In this document: in pieces, positions 9,601-17,357 of the stretch | How positions within the stretch are numbered: the stretch's first letter is position 1 | Layout: every line of letters begins with the position of its first letter | IMG/VR virus record: IMGVR_UViG_3300030044_000046 | Span: 1 to 36,649 of that record | Reading direction: 5' to 3' (one strand) | Length of the DNA: 36,649 nt | From: a virus | Notes under the pieces: model-generated | What the model was told of the DNA's origin: nothing | The model's database searches: none | Seen by the model: only the letters and a program-made list of their open reading frames with translations | Position numbers and translations under genes: made by a program

Positions 9601-9803
9601 GTGGCAACTGCAGTAACCCTAATAATCTCAGCATTAACTGTAGTAGGTATAACACCTGAAGGCCAGACAGTGCAATTAAATGGGGGAGTAGGAAATAATG
9701 CACCCTGACCAGTAGTTACAGTTAGTGAAGTACCAGAAGTAGGTGGTGATGGAGCAGTGGCTACTTGTGATATTGCTAGATTTGAATGGGCATCAAAAGC
9801 CAT
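6651..9803 (-). CDS. Tail fibre protein with GDSL/SGNH hydrolase domain
   Basis: A 1050-residue fibre. Residues 1-105 (MAFDAHSNLA... ITRAQEGTSA) are a conserved phage fibre N-terminal domain, probably for attachment to the tail. Residues 117-174 and 175-229 are two copies of a GDLSGSYPGPTVAKINGT-type fibre repeat. Residues about 373-840 form an SGNH hydrolase: block I GHS (S381), oxyanion motif GIND (N467), and DGYHP with D812 and H815 completing a Ser-Asp-His triad. About 300 residues of beta-rich sequence are inserted between blocks III and V. The C-terminal 200 residues resemble a receptor-binding or trimerisation tip. Enzymes of this family remove acyl groups such as acetate from surface glycans, so the fibre probably modifies host polysaccharide during adsorption. 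It lies in a run of fibre genes with 3-4 bp gaps. Confidence 0.85.
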   Translation of the reverse strand: MAFDAHSNLAISQVATAPSPPTSGTSLTVTTGQGALFPTPPFNCTVWPSGVIPTTVNAEIIRVTAVATDTFTITRAQEGTSAVSIAVGYQIANTVTKKVVTDIENAIPTTLPPNGSASGDLSGSYPGPTVAKINGTSLAGLATGLLKNTTGTGVPSIAASGDLPGGPYLGATASASGDLSGSYPGPTVAKINGTSLAGLATGILKNTTGTGVPSIAASGDLPGGPYQTTASYGVLGFSSVATAGSTTTLSGSATNYIIFTGTLTQICVLPNATTLSNGASFFIDNSSTGAVTVNMNGGTTLWIVGAGAFLELVLTSNGTSAGTWNTQYFGSTVSTGKVINLADNLTSVANTPGVFQNDGSGNISYGPPPPTITQLDLWGHSWLDDIVYITGANQITDPAEILNNVLTNALGISQDRVRNHARSGANLTSQGCLMGGYMRFLTEITRTKKYSPFYRQGGLSVIVYGINDLGNNTSANQSLMRSVFSQALTMAISRIRASAIFPCGTGLAQWAFGTNYAAGPVANLEWMSTVGMQATVVDSGGTSTATFTIPFGYKGEPIGFLLVGTSGATSGIVTWGGNITGTSGIIGTTTTLNSTSIDAHGPVFVRWTSGTNGLSAANAGQTITIKVTTASGTVQLDSAWIESLKPNPVVVANVYQCDCRTITYALGDGVTSGVTTSFTSGSANFNSSTDAGNSITETDAQGAFTSGKTISSVTNATTIVLSGNATGAFTSIKYTFGRILNGYANYATNTDFSGATPASHSAADTDLQNLNSTITTVVNSFDSMVQLADVNTAMGIGGTGTLPTNVYTTSADGYHPNAVGAALATNAIFAAIKKLVPVADGLGTLGVLETQTPQGYPVAPKRNIIRPGSNVYLPEFGVWGATYTAVAGDTFAIPFWVSEGGANITAFQVQQTNAPATAGSNVRFGIYDDTMFTGYPCNLRYEVTSGGAFAMGTTAAIKTIGTNTFGWLRSGLYWQVFKIDSLGTTASIVNTIGGPSPYMPQWLAAGGTASPIAWKVTSVAAGALPNEFSALAAGTAVTTAPAVGMTITVT
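9117..9455 (-). repeat. Two direct 58-codon repeats in the fibre gene
   Basis: Codons 117-174 and 175-229 of the SGNH fibre encode nearly identical segments (ASGDLSGSYPGPTV...IAASGDLPGGPY). The DNA is also highly similar, suggesting recent duplication or recombination within the fibre gene. Confidence 0.8.
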
Positions 9804-9806
9804 ATA

Positions 9807-10400
9807 TTACATGCTAGTACTATATGATACTTGAATTGTATCACCAGGGTTAACAATCTTATCACCACCTGAGAATAGACCAGCAGACCAAAGAGTACCT
9901 GAAGTATTAGCAATAGTGGACGAAGCACCAGAGCCAAAGATAATAAAACATCCTTTAACTGTACCACCAGTAGTGATAATAGGAAAACTTAGAGCTGCGG
10001 AAAGTGAAATCGAACCAGCAGAAGCAGCAGACCAGGCACAAGTTTTTCTAGGAGTAGTGTATAATGGATAATTAGTGCTGGAACCTGCTTCCTTCCAACC
10101 ATTAGTACCATTAATTTGAGCAGCTGTATCACCAGCAGCTACGGTAGAATAAGATACTGAACTAATTAAACCCATATAAGGCCCAGTAACAGTATAAGCA
10201 GAGCCGTTTAAAAATGTATTAAAAGCCAGGTTTTTACCTTCAGTATTAACTACATTATCTATAGTATCTTCCCAAATTAAATTATTATTAGAGTCTATAC
10301 ATCTAGCAGTATAAACACCATGAGCTTCACAAGTTTCAGTGTGTTGGGCTCCTCTTAAAACAGTACAAGAATTATAATCAATCGCATTAGATGTTTCCAT
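9807..10400 (-). CDS. Conserved phage tail/fibre-associated protein
   Basis: A 197-residue protein of a conserved phage family recognisable by GVYTARCIDSNNNLIWED (28-45), then a VVNTEGKNLAFNTFL segment, then YMGLISS and AAGDTAAQINGTNGWKEA. Homologs of this layout lie beside tail-fibre genes in many phages, but I know of no proven function. A virion role is inferred from its place between two large fibre genes. Predicted soluble and beta-rich. The gene stops 3 bp before the SGNH-fibre start. Confidence 0.65.
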   Translation of the reverse strand: METSNAIDYNSCTVLRGAQHTETCEAHGVYTARCIDSNNNLIWEDTIDNVVNTEGKNLAFNTFLNGSAYTVTGPYMGLISSVSYSTVAAGDTAAQINGTNGWKEAGSSTNYPLYTTPRKTCAWSAASAGSISLSAALSFPIITTGGTVKGCFIIFGSGASSTIANTSGTLWSAGLFSGGDKIVNPGDTIQVSYSTSM

Positions 10401-10442
10401 AATTCCAACTCTAACACAAACTTGATATACCAGTCAATTCAA

Positions 10443-13337
10443 TTAAGTTATTAGCGATATTAAAGCTGAAGTATCGGTAACAAATGCTGCACATATAGGA
10501 GATTGTACTACTTGACCTTGAGATACACTATTAGTAGAAGCAATAGCTAATGCTTGAACATCAACTCTTTCACTACATTGATATACTAAGGCATCACTTG
10601 TAAATATGGGCCAAAGAACTTGATTAGTTGTACCAGTATTATAAGTTGCAAATGGACTAAATACACTACTTCTAATACATCCTAAAGTTACAGCTACGGT
10701 TCCAGCAGTACTAGCTATTCTATTAATAGATACACTATATATCCACCAACCATAAGCTTTTCCTTTAGCTGGTGTATCAGTAGGACCTACTTGATGCCAA
10801 CCTTGATCAAAGCTAGGAGAATTATAAGTATTATATTGCCACTGATCATAAGCTCCCCAAATAGTATTACCGCTAGTAAGTGTAGGGGGCATCATTCTAG
10901 GAATTGTCTCACTATACCAATAAACAGGGTATCTAGGAAGTGGTGGGATTCTATGTTGGCCTGGTTGGAAAGCTTGATAACGAGAAGTAAATTTCCAGGT
11001 TATAGTATTATCAGTTACTGTACCTCCTAAAGTTCCAGGCCAGGCAGGTGCTGATGAATTACTAGTACCGGTATTTTGAGCAGTTTCAATATTACCGTTA
11101 GAATCTATTATAGTTTGTCCTGATTGAAATACTGTACTAGCTATCCAAGTAGTAGCCGGTGCAGTAAATACTTTAGAACAATGCCATACCACTCCATTAT
11201 CAGTAGTAGATCCACCAAATGCCCCAGACCAAACTGGATGTGAACCGCCAGATATACCACCTGTAAATACTGTTTGATAATTACCGTTAGAATCTATAAT
11301 TGTAAATCCAGACGTAAAATATATAGAAGCAGCCCAACTAGGAGGCTCGGATTGACTTTCTACTGGACTGAGTTGATTATATGAGTTAGATACTTGAGCA
11401 TAAGCACCAAACATACCTGAACCGTTAGGAGCCAAATCACCTTGTAGCATTGGATTTACTGTAGCATTACCGGCTACTGCATATTTAGTTCTAGTTAAAT
11501 TCCAAGGCATTGAAGTTAAACTAGGAATAGCTAAACTACTAATAGCAGGTGACATTGAAGACCAAAATCCAGCCTTACTAGTACCAATACTCCAACCATT
11601 ACCAAATATTTTTTCCGGATCATATGTAATAGCAGGAAATGTAGGGCCAGCTCCAGAATTCCAATTATTATTAGGTATATCCTGCACAAATAATAATCCT
11701 GGGCCGTGAGAAAGTCCATCACCAGGTAAGTTTATCTTTTTAATTGGCCATGCATTATCAATTCCATAAGCTGTAACTGCTGTACTATAACTAATACTGG
11801 CTGTGACAGGGCCAAATAATTTTCCATTGCCGCCGCTGCCATCATCTAGTGGGTTAGTGCCATTTGGGAAAAGGCGTGTATATGTGGTCTGTGTACCGGT
11901 TATAGGAACTGATGTGTCATCCGGTAATTGTGGTATGTCCACCTCAAGTTCATACCGCCCCGGTGCTAGAGTCGCGCTCACCGCTATTGAAATTTCGACA
12001 ATCCCAATACTACAAAATCCTGTATCAGCCACCAATGTAGAATAAGAAACTGAACCAGGAAATGCATTATAACCACCACTAGGAGATAGATTTACAGACC
12101 AAAGCGTATTAGGGTCAACTGTATCGGGTGTAATGGTTGTGGTTGGTCCAGGGTATGTTATCACAGCAGTCCCTCCACGCACATACTCCGCAGTTATATG
12201 GAAGGTCCCACTAACAAAGAGAGAATCAACACCACCAACCACAAAGGCTTGTCGTTGCTTTGTTGTTACTGGATAATAGTATGGTGATGGTGGAAACGTT
12301 GACAAAAGCATACTGCAAACGGCATTAGTTCTTAAACCTGCAGAAAAAGGTGCACCACTACCAGGGAAATTACTACTAATTGTAACTGTTGCTCCACCAC
12401 CAGTATCTTCAAAATAAAACCAGGTACTTGCATAATTATCATTTGGTCCACCTACAGGCCAGGGTCCAGAAACACACAATAATGAAGGTGAAGTAACATT
12501 CATAAATGTAAAAGAATCATCCAAATCCTTCAACCCCCAAATAGCACTACGAAGTCTATTTAGTTCAGCTAGCCAAGTAGGTCTTTGAGGAACTATAAAC
12601 AAACCACCAAAAGTTGCCCCACTACCGGTTCCACCACTAGCAGCTAAATATTGTGGAGTATTAGATAAGTATTGAAGAAATCCTATATAAGTAGTATTAG
12701 GTAATGTGAATGTTAATATCTTGCCACTACCATCAACACTTACAACATGTACTGGAACTGGACTGCCACCAACTATCTTAGCTCCAGGCAAAGTTAAATT
12801 ATCGCCAGCAGTATAACCAGTACCTCCAAAACAAAGATAAAAATCGGTAAAATAACCATTACCAGGATTATAGTCTGGAAATGAATAATTTTGAGAAGGG
12901 CCTACTTGACTAACAGTAAAAGTAATAGTAGCTCCAGTACCAGAACCAGTTACTGTATTAAGTGCGCCAGGAGTAGGGTCTGTATATGAAGGGAATGGAG
13001 GTGTGGTAGTCAGATCACCGGAAGGAGAAAAGGCAGAATTAGTATAAGTTACCAATCCTATAATAGCTCCAGTAATATCTACTGAACCAACTTCAAAATA
13101 TGTAGTATAGCCTGGGGAAACTACTATATCTCCAACAGCATAACCACTTCCTCTAGCAGTTAAAGCAAAAGCACCACAAATACGATAACCATATGGATTA
13201 CTACTTAAGTCATAAAACATTGGATACACATAATAAAATGTACTCAAGTCAAAACTAGTAGATGAGACTGCATTAGCTTGAGTTGCTAATGCTTGTAAAT
13301 CAGTTAATTTAAAGTTATTACCAGGAGCTACAGACAT
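10443..13337 (-). CDS. Large fibre/appendage protein with carbohydrate-binding-like modules
   Basis: A 964-residue Gly/Ser/Thr/Pro-rich protein with no catalytic motif that I recognise. In its C-terminal half are two similar modules of about 55 residues, each reading W.AS..F.SG.TIIDSNGN, then a gap, then P.W.G..GG...DN...W. The gene immediately upstream (13341-15161) contains the same IIDxNGNxQT module once. Such modules occur in phage receptor-binding fibres. The N-terminal half has Gly-rich segments such as GGTGYTAGDNLTLPG that are typical of fibre shafts. It starts 3 bp after the stop of the 606-residue gene. A short non-coding gap of 42 bp separates it from the next gene. Confidence 0.65.
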   Translation of the reverse strand: MSVAPGNNFKLTDLQALATQANAVSSTSFDLSTFYYVYPMFYDLSSNPYGYRICGAFALTARGSGYAVGDIVVSPGYTTYFEVGSVDITGAIIGLVTYTNSAFSPSGDLTTTPPFPSYTDPTPGALNTVTGSGTGATITFTVSQVGPSQNYSFPDYNPGNGYFTDFYLCFGGTGYTAGDNLTLPGAKIVGGSPVPVHVVSVDGSGKILTFTLPNTTYIGFLQYLSNTPQYLAASGGTGSGATFGGLFIVPQRPTWLAELNRLRSAIWGLKDLDDSFTFMNVTSPSLLCVSGPWPVGGPNDNYASTWFYFEDTGGGATVTISSNFPGSGAPFSAGLRTNAVCSMLLSTFPPSPYYYPVTTKQRQAFVVGGVDSLFVSGTFHITAEYVRGGTAVITYPGPTTTITPDTVDPNTLWSVNLSPSGGYNAFPGSVSYSTLVADTGFCSIGIVEISIAVSATLAPGRYELEVDIPQLPDDTSVPITGTQTTYTRLFPNGTNPLDDGSGGNGKLFGPVTASISYSTAVTAYGIDNAWPIKKINLPGDGLSHGPGLLFVQDIPNNNWNSGAGPTFPAITYDPEKIFGNGWSIGTSKAGFWSSMSPAISSLAIPSLTSMPWNLTRTKYAVAGNATVNPMLQGDLAPNGSGMFGAYAQVSNSYNQLSPVESQSEPPSWAASIYFTSGFTIIDSNGNYQTVFTGGISGGSHPVWSGAFGGSTTDNGVVWHCSKVFTAPATTWIASTVFQSGQTIIDSNGNIETAQNTGTSNSSAPAWPGTLGGTVTDNTITWKFTSRYQAFQPGQHRIPPLPRYPVYWYSETIPRMMPPTLTSGNTIWGAYDQWQYNTYNSPSFDQGWHQVGPTDTPAKGKAYGWWIYSVSINRIASTAGTVAVTLGCIRSSVFSPFATYNTGTTNQVLWPIFTSDALVYQCSERVDVQALAIASTNSVSQGQVVQSPICAAFVTDTSALISLIT

Positions 13338-13340
13338 AAT

Positions 13341-15161
13341 TTATAACCAGGTAGCATAAGAACAGGCTTGAAACCAGCCAGTACCAGTATCAGGACTATT
13401 AGTATTAGAATTTATTAAACATATATACATACCAGACGAAGTACCTGCCCCTAATACTGCAACATCATTAAGATTATAAGTAGATAATGCACTCCAAACT
13501 CCTCGATAATTAAGCCCGGAACCAGCTGGACTTATTGTAATTGTAGCACTGGAAGTAGTACCACTTAAAGTACCACCTACAAAAGTAAGCATCTGTGCCC
13601 CATTTAATGTAGTAGTGCCATCAGTTAACTTAGTTCCAGTTACGGTAGCTGCCCCACTAGTACCTCCAACTGTCATTCCATTAAAAGTAATATTAGATAC
13701 ATTACTTAAACTTGTAGTACCATCAGTTATTCCTAAACTTGAAGCACTGCTAAATGAAAATGAACCAGAAGGAGTTATACCACAAGTAGTAGGAGTTACA
13801 GTTAAATAGCTGCTAGTAGTAGGAGAACCACTAGAAATAGATAATGTAGTAGTTCCACCTGAAGTAGAAGAATTTAAATACCAATTAACAAAATTACCAG
13901 GAGCACAACCAGGAACTATTAGATTACCTAGATTTGATAATCCTAAACAAGCTGAGGGGGTTATTTGAAAAGGTGTATTTCCTCCACCAGTCTGACTAAC
14001 TGTATTTCCTAATACATCCTTTACACTAGTTACTGAAACTGCGTTTGCTGTATAACCTGAAGCACATTTTAAAGCCGGGAAACTTATATTAGTAATACCA
14101 AAATTTAAATTACAAGAACTAATAGATAACGCAATAGTTGGATCACCTACTGGAGCACTATAACCTATATCACCAGGGAATAAAAAGGTAGCTGTCCCAC
14201 TACCTCCTACACTTAAACCTGATGGACAAACAATACCTAATTCAAGATTACCTAACAATACTGAACCGCAATCTTTGGTAGTAGGGGGAATTCCATGTAT
14301 TAATCTATAATAATCATACTGACTTAAAACATCAACATAAGCATAGTTACTTATTGATGCTTGAGACATGGTCCAGGTAACATTATGATCTACAGTAGTA
14401 CCAGATATAGCCCAGGTAGGAGCAGTTACACCGGATGTACCATCACCAGTAATAGCAGTGACTGTTTGTAGATTTCCATTAGTATCAATTATGCTCTGTC
14501 CTATAGAATAAACCCTTGAATATAAATATGTTATTACTGGTGGTAGAGCTGTACTATTATTTAGATTTACCGTTACATTGCTCTGAAATGAAATACCAGC
14601 TGCGCAATTAGGGGTTGGTAGATTTATTATAGTATCAATATTCCAGGTACAAGGCTGGGTTATATCTCCACTAATTCTAGTAGTGCTTAATGAAAAATCA
14701 TCTGCAATTGGAGAACCATCACCAACCATCTTAAACTGTAAAACTCCACTAAATAAAGGACCAGTAGGATAGCAAGGTATAATTAGTGTAGGTGGGATGT
14801 CTAAATTAAAATGACAAACATCAACTCCTGGAGTTATACCTACAGTAATAGAAGTATAAGGAATCATTCCAGAAGTATTTAATATCCCTATAGCTTGAGT
14901 ATTAGGAGTAAATGAAATACCTGAAGGGCAATTCTCAGGTAATGGAAAGGGTTCTGGTACTAATGGAAATTGTACGAATAAAGGTACACAAGCTTTTACA
15001 TTAGATGGTGGTGTGACTGCTCCGATAGTAGGAGGTGTGAGCAATGCTGGTAAAGTACATCCAGAACTAGGAATACTACTAGACGGTTGTGGTATATACT
15101 GTGCTTGATGATTAGTAGAATTAGTTACCTCAATCAAGCTATCTATGAAACTATTACTCAT
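13341..15161 (-). CDS. Fibre/appendage protein with IIDxNGN and CBM-like modules
   Basis: A 606-residue beta-rich virion protein. It contains one IIDTNGNLQT module (about residues 225-270) also present twice in the next gene. Its C-terminus (YRGVWSALSTYNLNDVAVLG, then MYICL and TGTGWF) looks like the small aromatic carbohydrate-binding module of chitinase/CBM5-12 type. A run of TLSNV/TLNG repeats at about 480-540 resembles a fibre shaft. Together these suggest a host-glycan-binding fibre. Its ATG overlaps the stop of the upstream membrane-protein gene (ATGA), so translation is coupled. Confidence 0.65.
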   Translation of the reverse strand: MSNSFIDSLIEVTNSTNHQAQYIPQPSSSIPSSGCTLPALLTPPTIGAVTPPSNVKACVPLFVQFPLVPEPFPLPENCPSGISFTPNTQAIGILNTSGMIPYTSITVGITPGVDVCHFNLDIPPTLIIPCYPTGPLFSGVLQFKMVGDGSPIADDFSLSTTRISGDITQPCTWNIDTIINLPTPNCAAGISFQSNVTVNLNNSTALPPVITYLYSRVYSIGQSIIDTNGNLQTVTAITGDGTSGVTAPTWAISGTTVDHNVTWTMSQASISNYAYVDVLSQYDYYRLIHGIPPTTKDCGSVLLGNLELGIVCPSGLSVGGSGTATFLFPGDIGYSAPVGDPTIALSISSCNLNFGITNISFPALKCASGYTANAVSVTSVKDVLGNTVSQTGGGNTPFQITPSACLGLSNLGNLIVPGCAPGNFVNWYLNSSTSGGTTTLSISSGSPTTSSYLTVTPTTCGITPSGSFSFSSASSLGITDGTTSLSNVSNITFNGMTVGGTSGAATVTGTKLTDGTTTLNGAQMLTFVGGTLSGTTSSATITISPAGSGLNYRGVWSALSTYNLNDVAVLGAGTSSGMYICLINSNTNSPDTGTGWFQACSYATWL

Positions 15162-15538
15162 TTATTCATTAGTTTAACCAAAATATAGTACATTAGCAAA
15201 CTAAAGTAAGCTGCTATAAATATACTTACAGGAATAAATATTAAAGGAAAATCTATAAATACGATAATAGGAATATGTAATAGTATAGATAACCAGACTA
15301 CTATACATTTGGGACAACTAATAATTTTTACAAGGAAGTTAGACCGATTAGCAGCTAAATATTCTAGATAAGACAAACTAGGGTCATCTACAGTAATATT
15401 ATTGTATTCTTCTATATAAAAGAACTTAGTCAATCTTAGTAAATTCATATATTCAACAAAAGTATTATTAAACCATATAACTAAAAACATGGCTATACTT
15501 GCACTTAATAATAGGTATGAAATTAAAATATCAATCAT
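15158..15538 (-). CDS. Membrane protein with CPKC motif
   Basis: A 126-residue protein with an N-terminal membrane segment (about 4-24), a central acidic loop, then the motif SCPKCIVVW at about 74-82 followed by two hydrophobic segments (about 80-118). The CPxC-next-to-membrane arrangement resembles DUF1360-type small phage membrane proteins. Function is unknown. A role at the host membrane is inferred only from the hydrophobic segments. It follows a strong hairpin terminator and is coupled by ATGA to the downstream fibre gene. Confidence 0.6.
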   Translation of the reverse strand: MIDILISYLLLSASIAMFLVIWFNNTFVEYMNLLRLTKFFYIEEYNNITVDDPSLSYLEYLAANRSNFLVKIISCPKCIVVWLSILLHIPIIVFIDFPLIFIPVSIFIAAYFSLLMYYILVKLMNK

Positions 15539-15547
15539 ATAAATAAA

Positions 15548-15582
15548 ATGAGGCTAAACTACATTAAATAGCCTAGCCTCAT
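15548..15582 (-). terminator. Hairpin terminator downstream of the 15598 gene
   Basis: ATGAGGCTA (15548-15556) pairs with TAGCCTCAT (15574-15582), a perfect 9-bp stem. On the minus strand it is followed by TTTATTT. An alternative shorter stem AGGCTA/TAGCCT is nested inside. It separates the coiled-coil genes from the membrane/fibre operon. Confidence 0.65.
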
Positions 15583-15597
15583 ATTACTTCAATCTAT

Positions 15598-15792
15598 TTA
15601 ATCGTCAATACTCTTTTGAGCATTCTTTACAACTTCTGCTTCTTCATTCAGAATATCCTTAATTTCAGATTTAATCCGTTTAATATTTTCTGAATGCATC
15701 TTACTAGTAGCTTTCTTTTCTTCCTCTGCTTCCAACTGTTCTATATAAAGGTTGTATATTCTAGTCTTGGTGTCATTTAGCGTTATAGCCAT
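15598..15792 (-). CDS. Small coiled-coil protein
   Basis: 64 residues, almost entirely charged helix (heptad-like EQLEAEEEKKATSKMHSENI). No family is recognised. It lies 3 bp after the stop of another coiled-coil gene and is followed by a terminator, so the two form a small transcription unit between capsid-decoration and fibre genes. It may be a virion assembly or chaperone protein, which is inference from position only. Confidence 0.55.
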   Translation of the reverse strand: MAITLNDTKTRIYNLYIEQLEAEEEKKATSKMHSENIKRIKSEIKDILNEEAEVVKNAQKSIDD

Positions 15793-15795
15793 AAT

Positions 15796-16050
15796 TTATT
15801 TAGTCTCTTCTTTAGGTGTGTCTACCGTCTTACTTAGTATATCTTGTATCAATTGTTTCTGTCCTACTATAATCAACTGCATTCTCTTCCATTCATTCAA
15901 TTTATTTGTAGCATCATCTATATTAGATTGTAAACTAGTTAAACTAGTATCTGCTTGTGCCAAATAACCCTGCAATAACTTAACTATCTGCTCAGTCGAC
16001 ATCTTAAAATTAGGTATCACTGGTGTGTCTAACGTAGCTTGTTCATTCAT
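15796..16050 (-). CDS. Coiled-coil protein, start chosen at MNEQ
   Basis: Start at ATG 16050 (MNEQATLDTP), giving 84 residues. An ATG at 16062 is possible. A start at 16098 would lie inside the upstream terminator hairpin and is rejected. Residues about 17-75 form a helical, coiled-coil-like region (QIVKLLQGYLAQADTSL, SNIDDATNKLNEWKRM). No family is recognised. A TTGACA promoter lies just upstream. It is probably co-expressed with the 15598 gene. Confidence 0.55.
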   Translation of the reverse strand: MNEQATLDTPVIPNFKMSTEQIVKLLQGYLAQADTSLTSLQSNIDDATNKLNEWKRMQLIIVGQKQLIQDILSKTVDTPKEETK

Positions 16051-16057
16051 GTTTAGT

Positions 16058-16086
16058 ATCATTTCAAAATAGAGGAAAGTTGTCAA
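16058..16086 (-). promoter_or_regulatory. Sigma70-like promoter for the coiled-coil genes
   Basis: Minus strand TTGACA (16086-16081), 17-bp spacer and AATGAT (16063-16058). It lies between the terminator of the decoration gene and the ATG at 16050. The -10 box is poor; the -35 is perfect and shares TTGACAAC with the promoter at 3390. Confidence 0.4.
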
Positions 16087-16087
16087 A

Positions 16088-16118
16088 TAAAAAAGCAACC
16101 TAAGTAAATAGGTTGCTT
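16088..16118 (-). terminator. Strong rho-independent terminator of the decoration-protein gene
   Basis: AAGCAACCTA (16093-16102), 6-base loop, TAGGTTGCTT (16109-16118): a perfect 10-bp stem, followed on the minus strand by TTTTTTAT. It sits 20 bp after the stop of the 16138-17271 gene. With the promoter at 17350 it makes that gene a single-gene, probably highly expressed, unit. Confidence 0.85.
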
Positions 16119-16137
16119 TGTGATAAGATTAAATAGC

Positions 16138-17271
16138 TTACTGAGGTTGCAAGATAACAGTACCAGTCAACCCAGCCAAACCTGTGACAGTACCAGTAAA
16201 TCTAAGGGCCAAAGCCTGTCCAGTAGTTATTTGAGTATTAGCAATAGTGGCATTCAAAGTACCAATTTGTACAATACCCGGACTTGCAGTGAGTGGGATG
16301 GTAGCAGTAAACACATTAGTACCATAAGCTGGCACACCAATAAACAAGGTGCTATATGACCAAGTTGTAGCAGCTGCATTAAAAGCAGCATTGGCGGTTA
16401 GAGTAAGAGATGTAGTACTATTAACGGAAGCAATCACACCAAGAGTTCTACCATATTGATCATACAAGTTACTACCAACTGTAACAGAACTAGCAAAACC
16501 AGCAGCAGTAACAGTCACAGCAGAAGTTGCAGTAGACGCAGTAAGGTTACCAGTACCAGTAAGATAAGGGCCGTAATTCCAGGCAGAACCAGTCAATACC
16601 TGAGTACCACCACCCCATGCATTAGAAGCAGCCACAGCCAATGTAAGAGAGGTTGTGCTACCTACAGCTGAGACTGTACCAATATAAGTACCTGAAGGAC
16701 TGAAAATTGCGGAACCAATTAGTGCAGAAGTAAATGTAGTACTAACACCATTAACAGTAGCAGAAGAGTTAGTAGTAGTAATAGTACCAGCACCAGCTAA
16801 TATACCTTGAGAGAAAGGACATACACCTAACTGAAGTGCACAAGAAGAGCCACCAGGAGTAGTATATACAAATGAACCACTCAATACGTTATAAGGACGG
16901 TCAGCTACATAAACATATTGATCAATAGCATTAGCGGCGAGGGGGACATTGATATCTAGTGGATTGTTACCAACTGGAGTCCACTGCGTGCCTGTATTAA
17001 TGTAAGCCTGACCAGTTTCACGGAGTCTACTAATACCACTTGTATCAGTATAAGTGAAATAATACCCAGATGGATTTAAACAAAATCTGATACCACCAGC
17101 AAAAAATCCAGCTGCTGTGGCTTGAGCACCAGCAAAGCCAGTACCACCAGGGTTATTTTGTTGTGAACCAGGAGTCAAAACTCCAGGCAATGTACCAGGC
17201 TTAGGGTTAGCATTACCAGAAGTTGGAGCTAAAACTGCTGATGTCCTTCTAATACTAGAGGCGTCTGACAT
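16138..17271 (-). CDS. Probable head decoration / major virion protein
   Basis: A 377-residue Ser/Thr/Gly-rich protein. The middle YVYVADRPYNVLS (about 118-130) and the C-terminal pattern IGTLNATIAN....TGQALALRFTGTVT (about 340-370) match a phage virion family often described as head decoration or head-fibre proteins. Two related segments of about 60 residues (about 155-215 and 235-300, each ending S.TSLTL) look like an internal duplicated beta domain inserted into the core. It has its own promoter and a strong terminator, and base composition somewhat less AT-rich than neighbours, consistent with an abundant structural protein. The exact virion role is inferred. Confidence 0.6.
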   Translation of the reverse strand: MSDASSIRRTSAVLAPTSGNANPKPGTLPGVLTPGSQQNNPGGTGFAGAQATAAGFFAGGIRFCLNPSGYYFTYTDTSGISRLRETGQAYINTGTQWTPVGNNPLDINVPLAANAIDQYVYVADRPYNVLSGSFVYTTPGGSSCALQLGVCPFSQGILAGAGTITTTNSSATVNGVSTTFTSALIGSAIFSPSGTYIGTVSAVGSTTSLTLAVAASNAWGGGTQVLTGSAWNYGPYLTGTGNLTASTATSAVTVTAAGFASSVTVGSNLYDQYGRTLGVIASVNSTTSLTLTANAAFNAAATTWSYSTLFIGVPAYGTNVFTATIPLTASPGIVQIGTLNATIANTQITTGQALALRFTGTVTGLAGLTGTVILQPQ

Positions 17272-17321
17272 AGATTGTATAATTAGTTAAAATAAACATA
17301 ATTGTTTATTCGTATATTTCT

Positions 17322-17350
17322 ATATTAACTATTATTATAAGTTTAGTCAA
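17322..17350 (-). promoter_or_regulatory. Sigma70-like promoter for the decoration protein
   Basis: Minus strand TTGACT (17350-17345), 17-bp spacer, TAATAT (17327-17322). It is 50 bp upstream of the ATG at 17271, leaving a short AT-rich leader. Correct spacing and good boxes. Confidence 0.55.
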
Positions 17351-17357
17351 CAGATAT

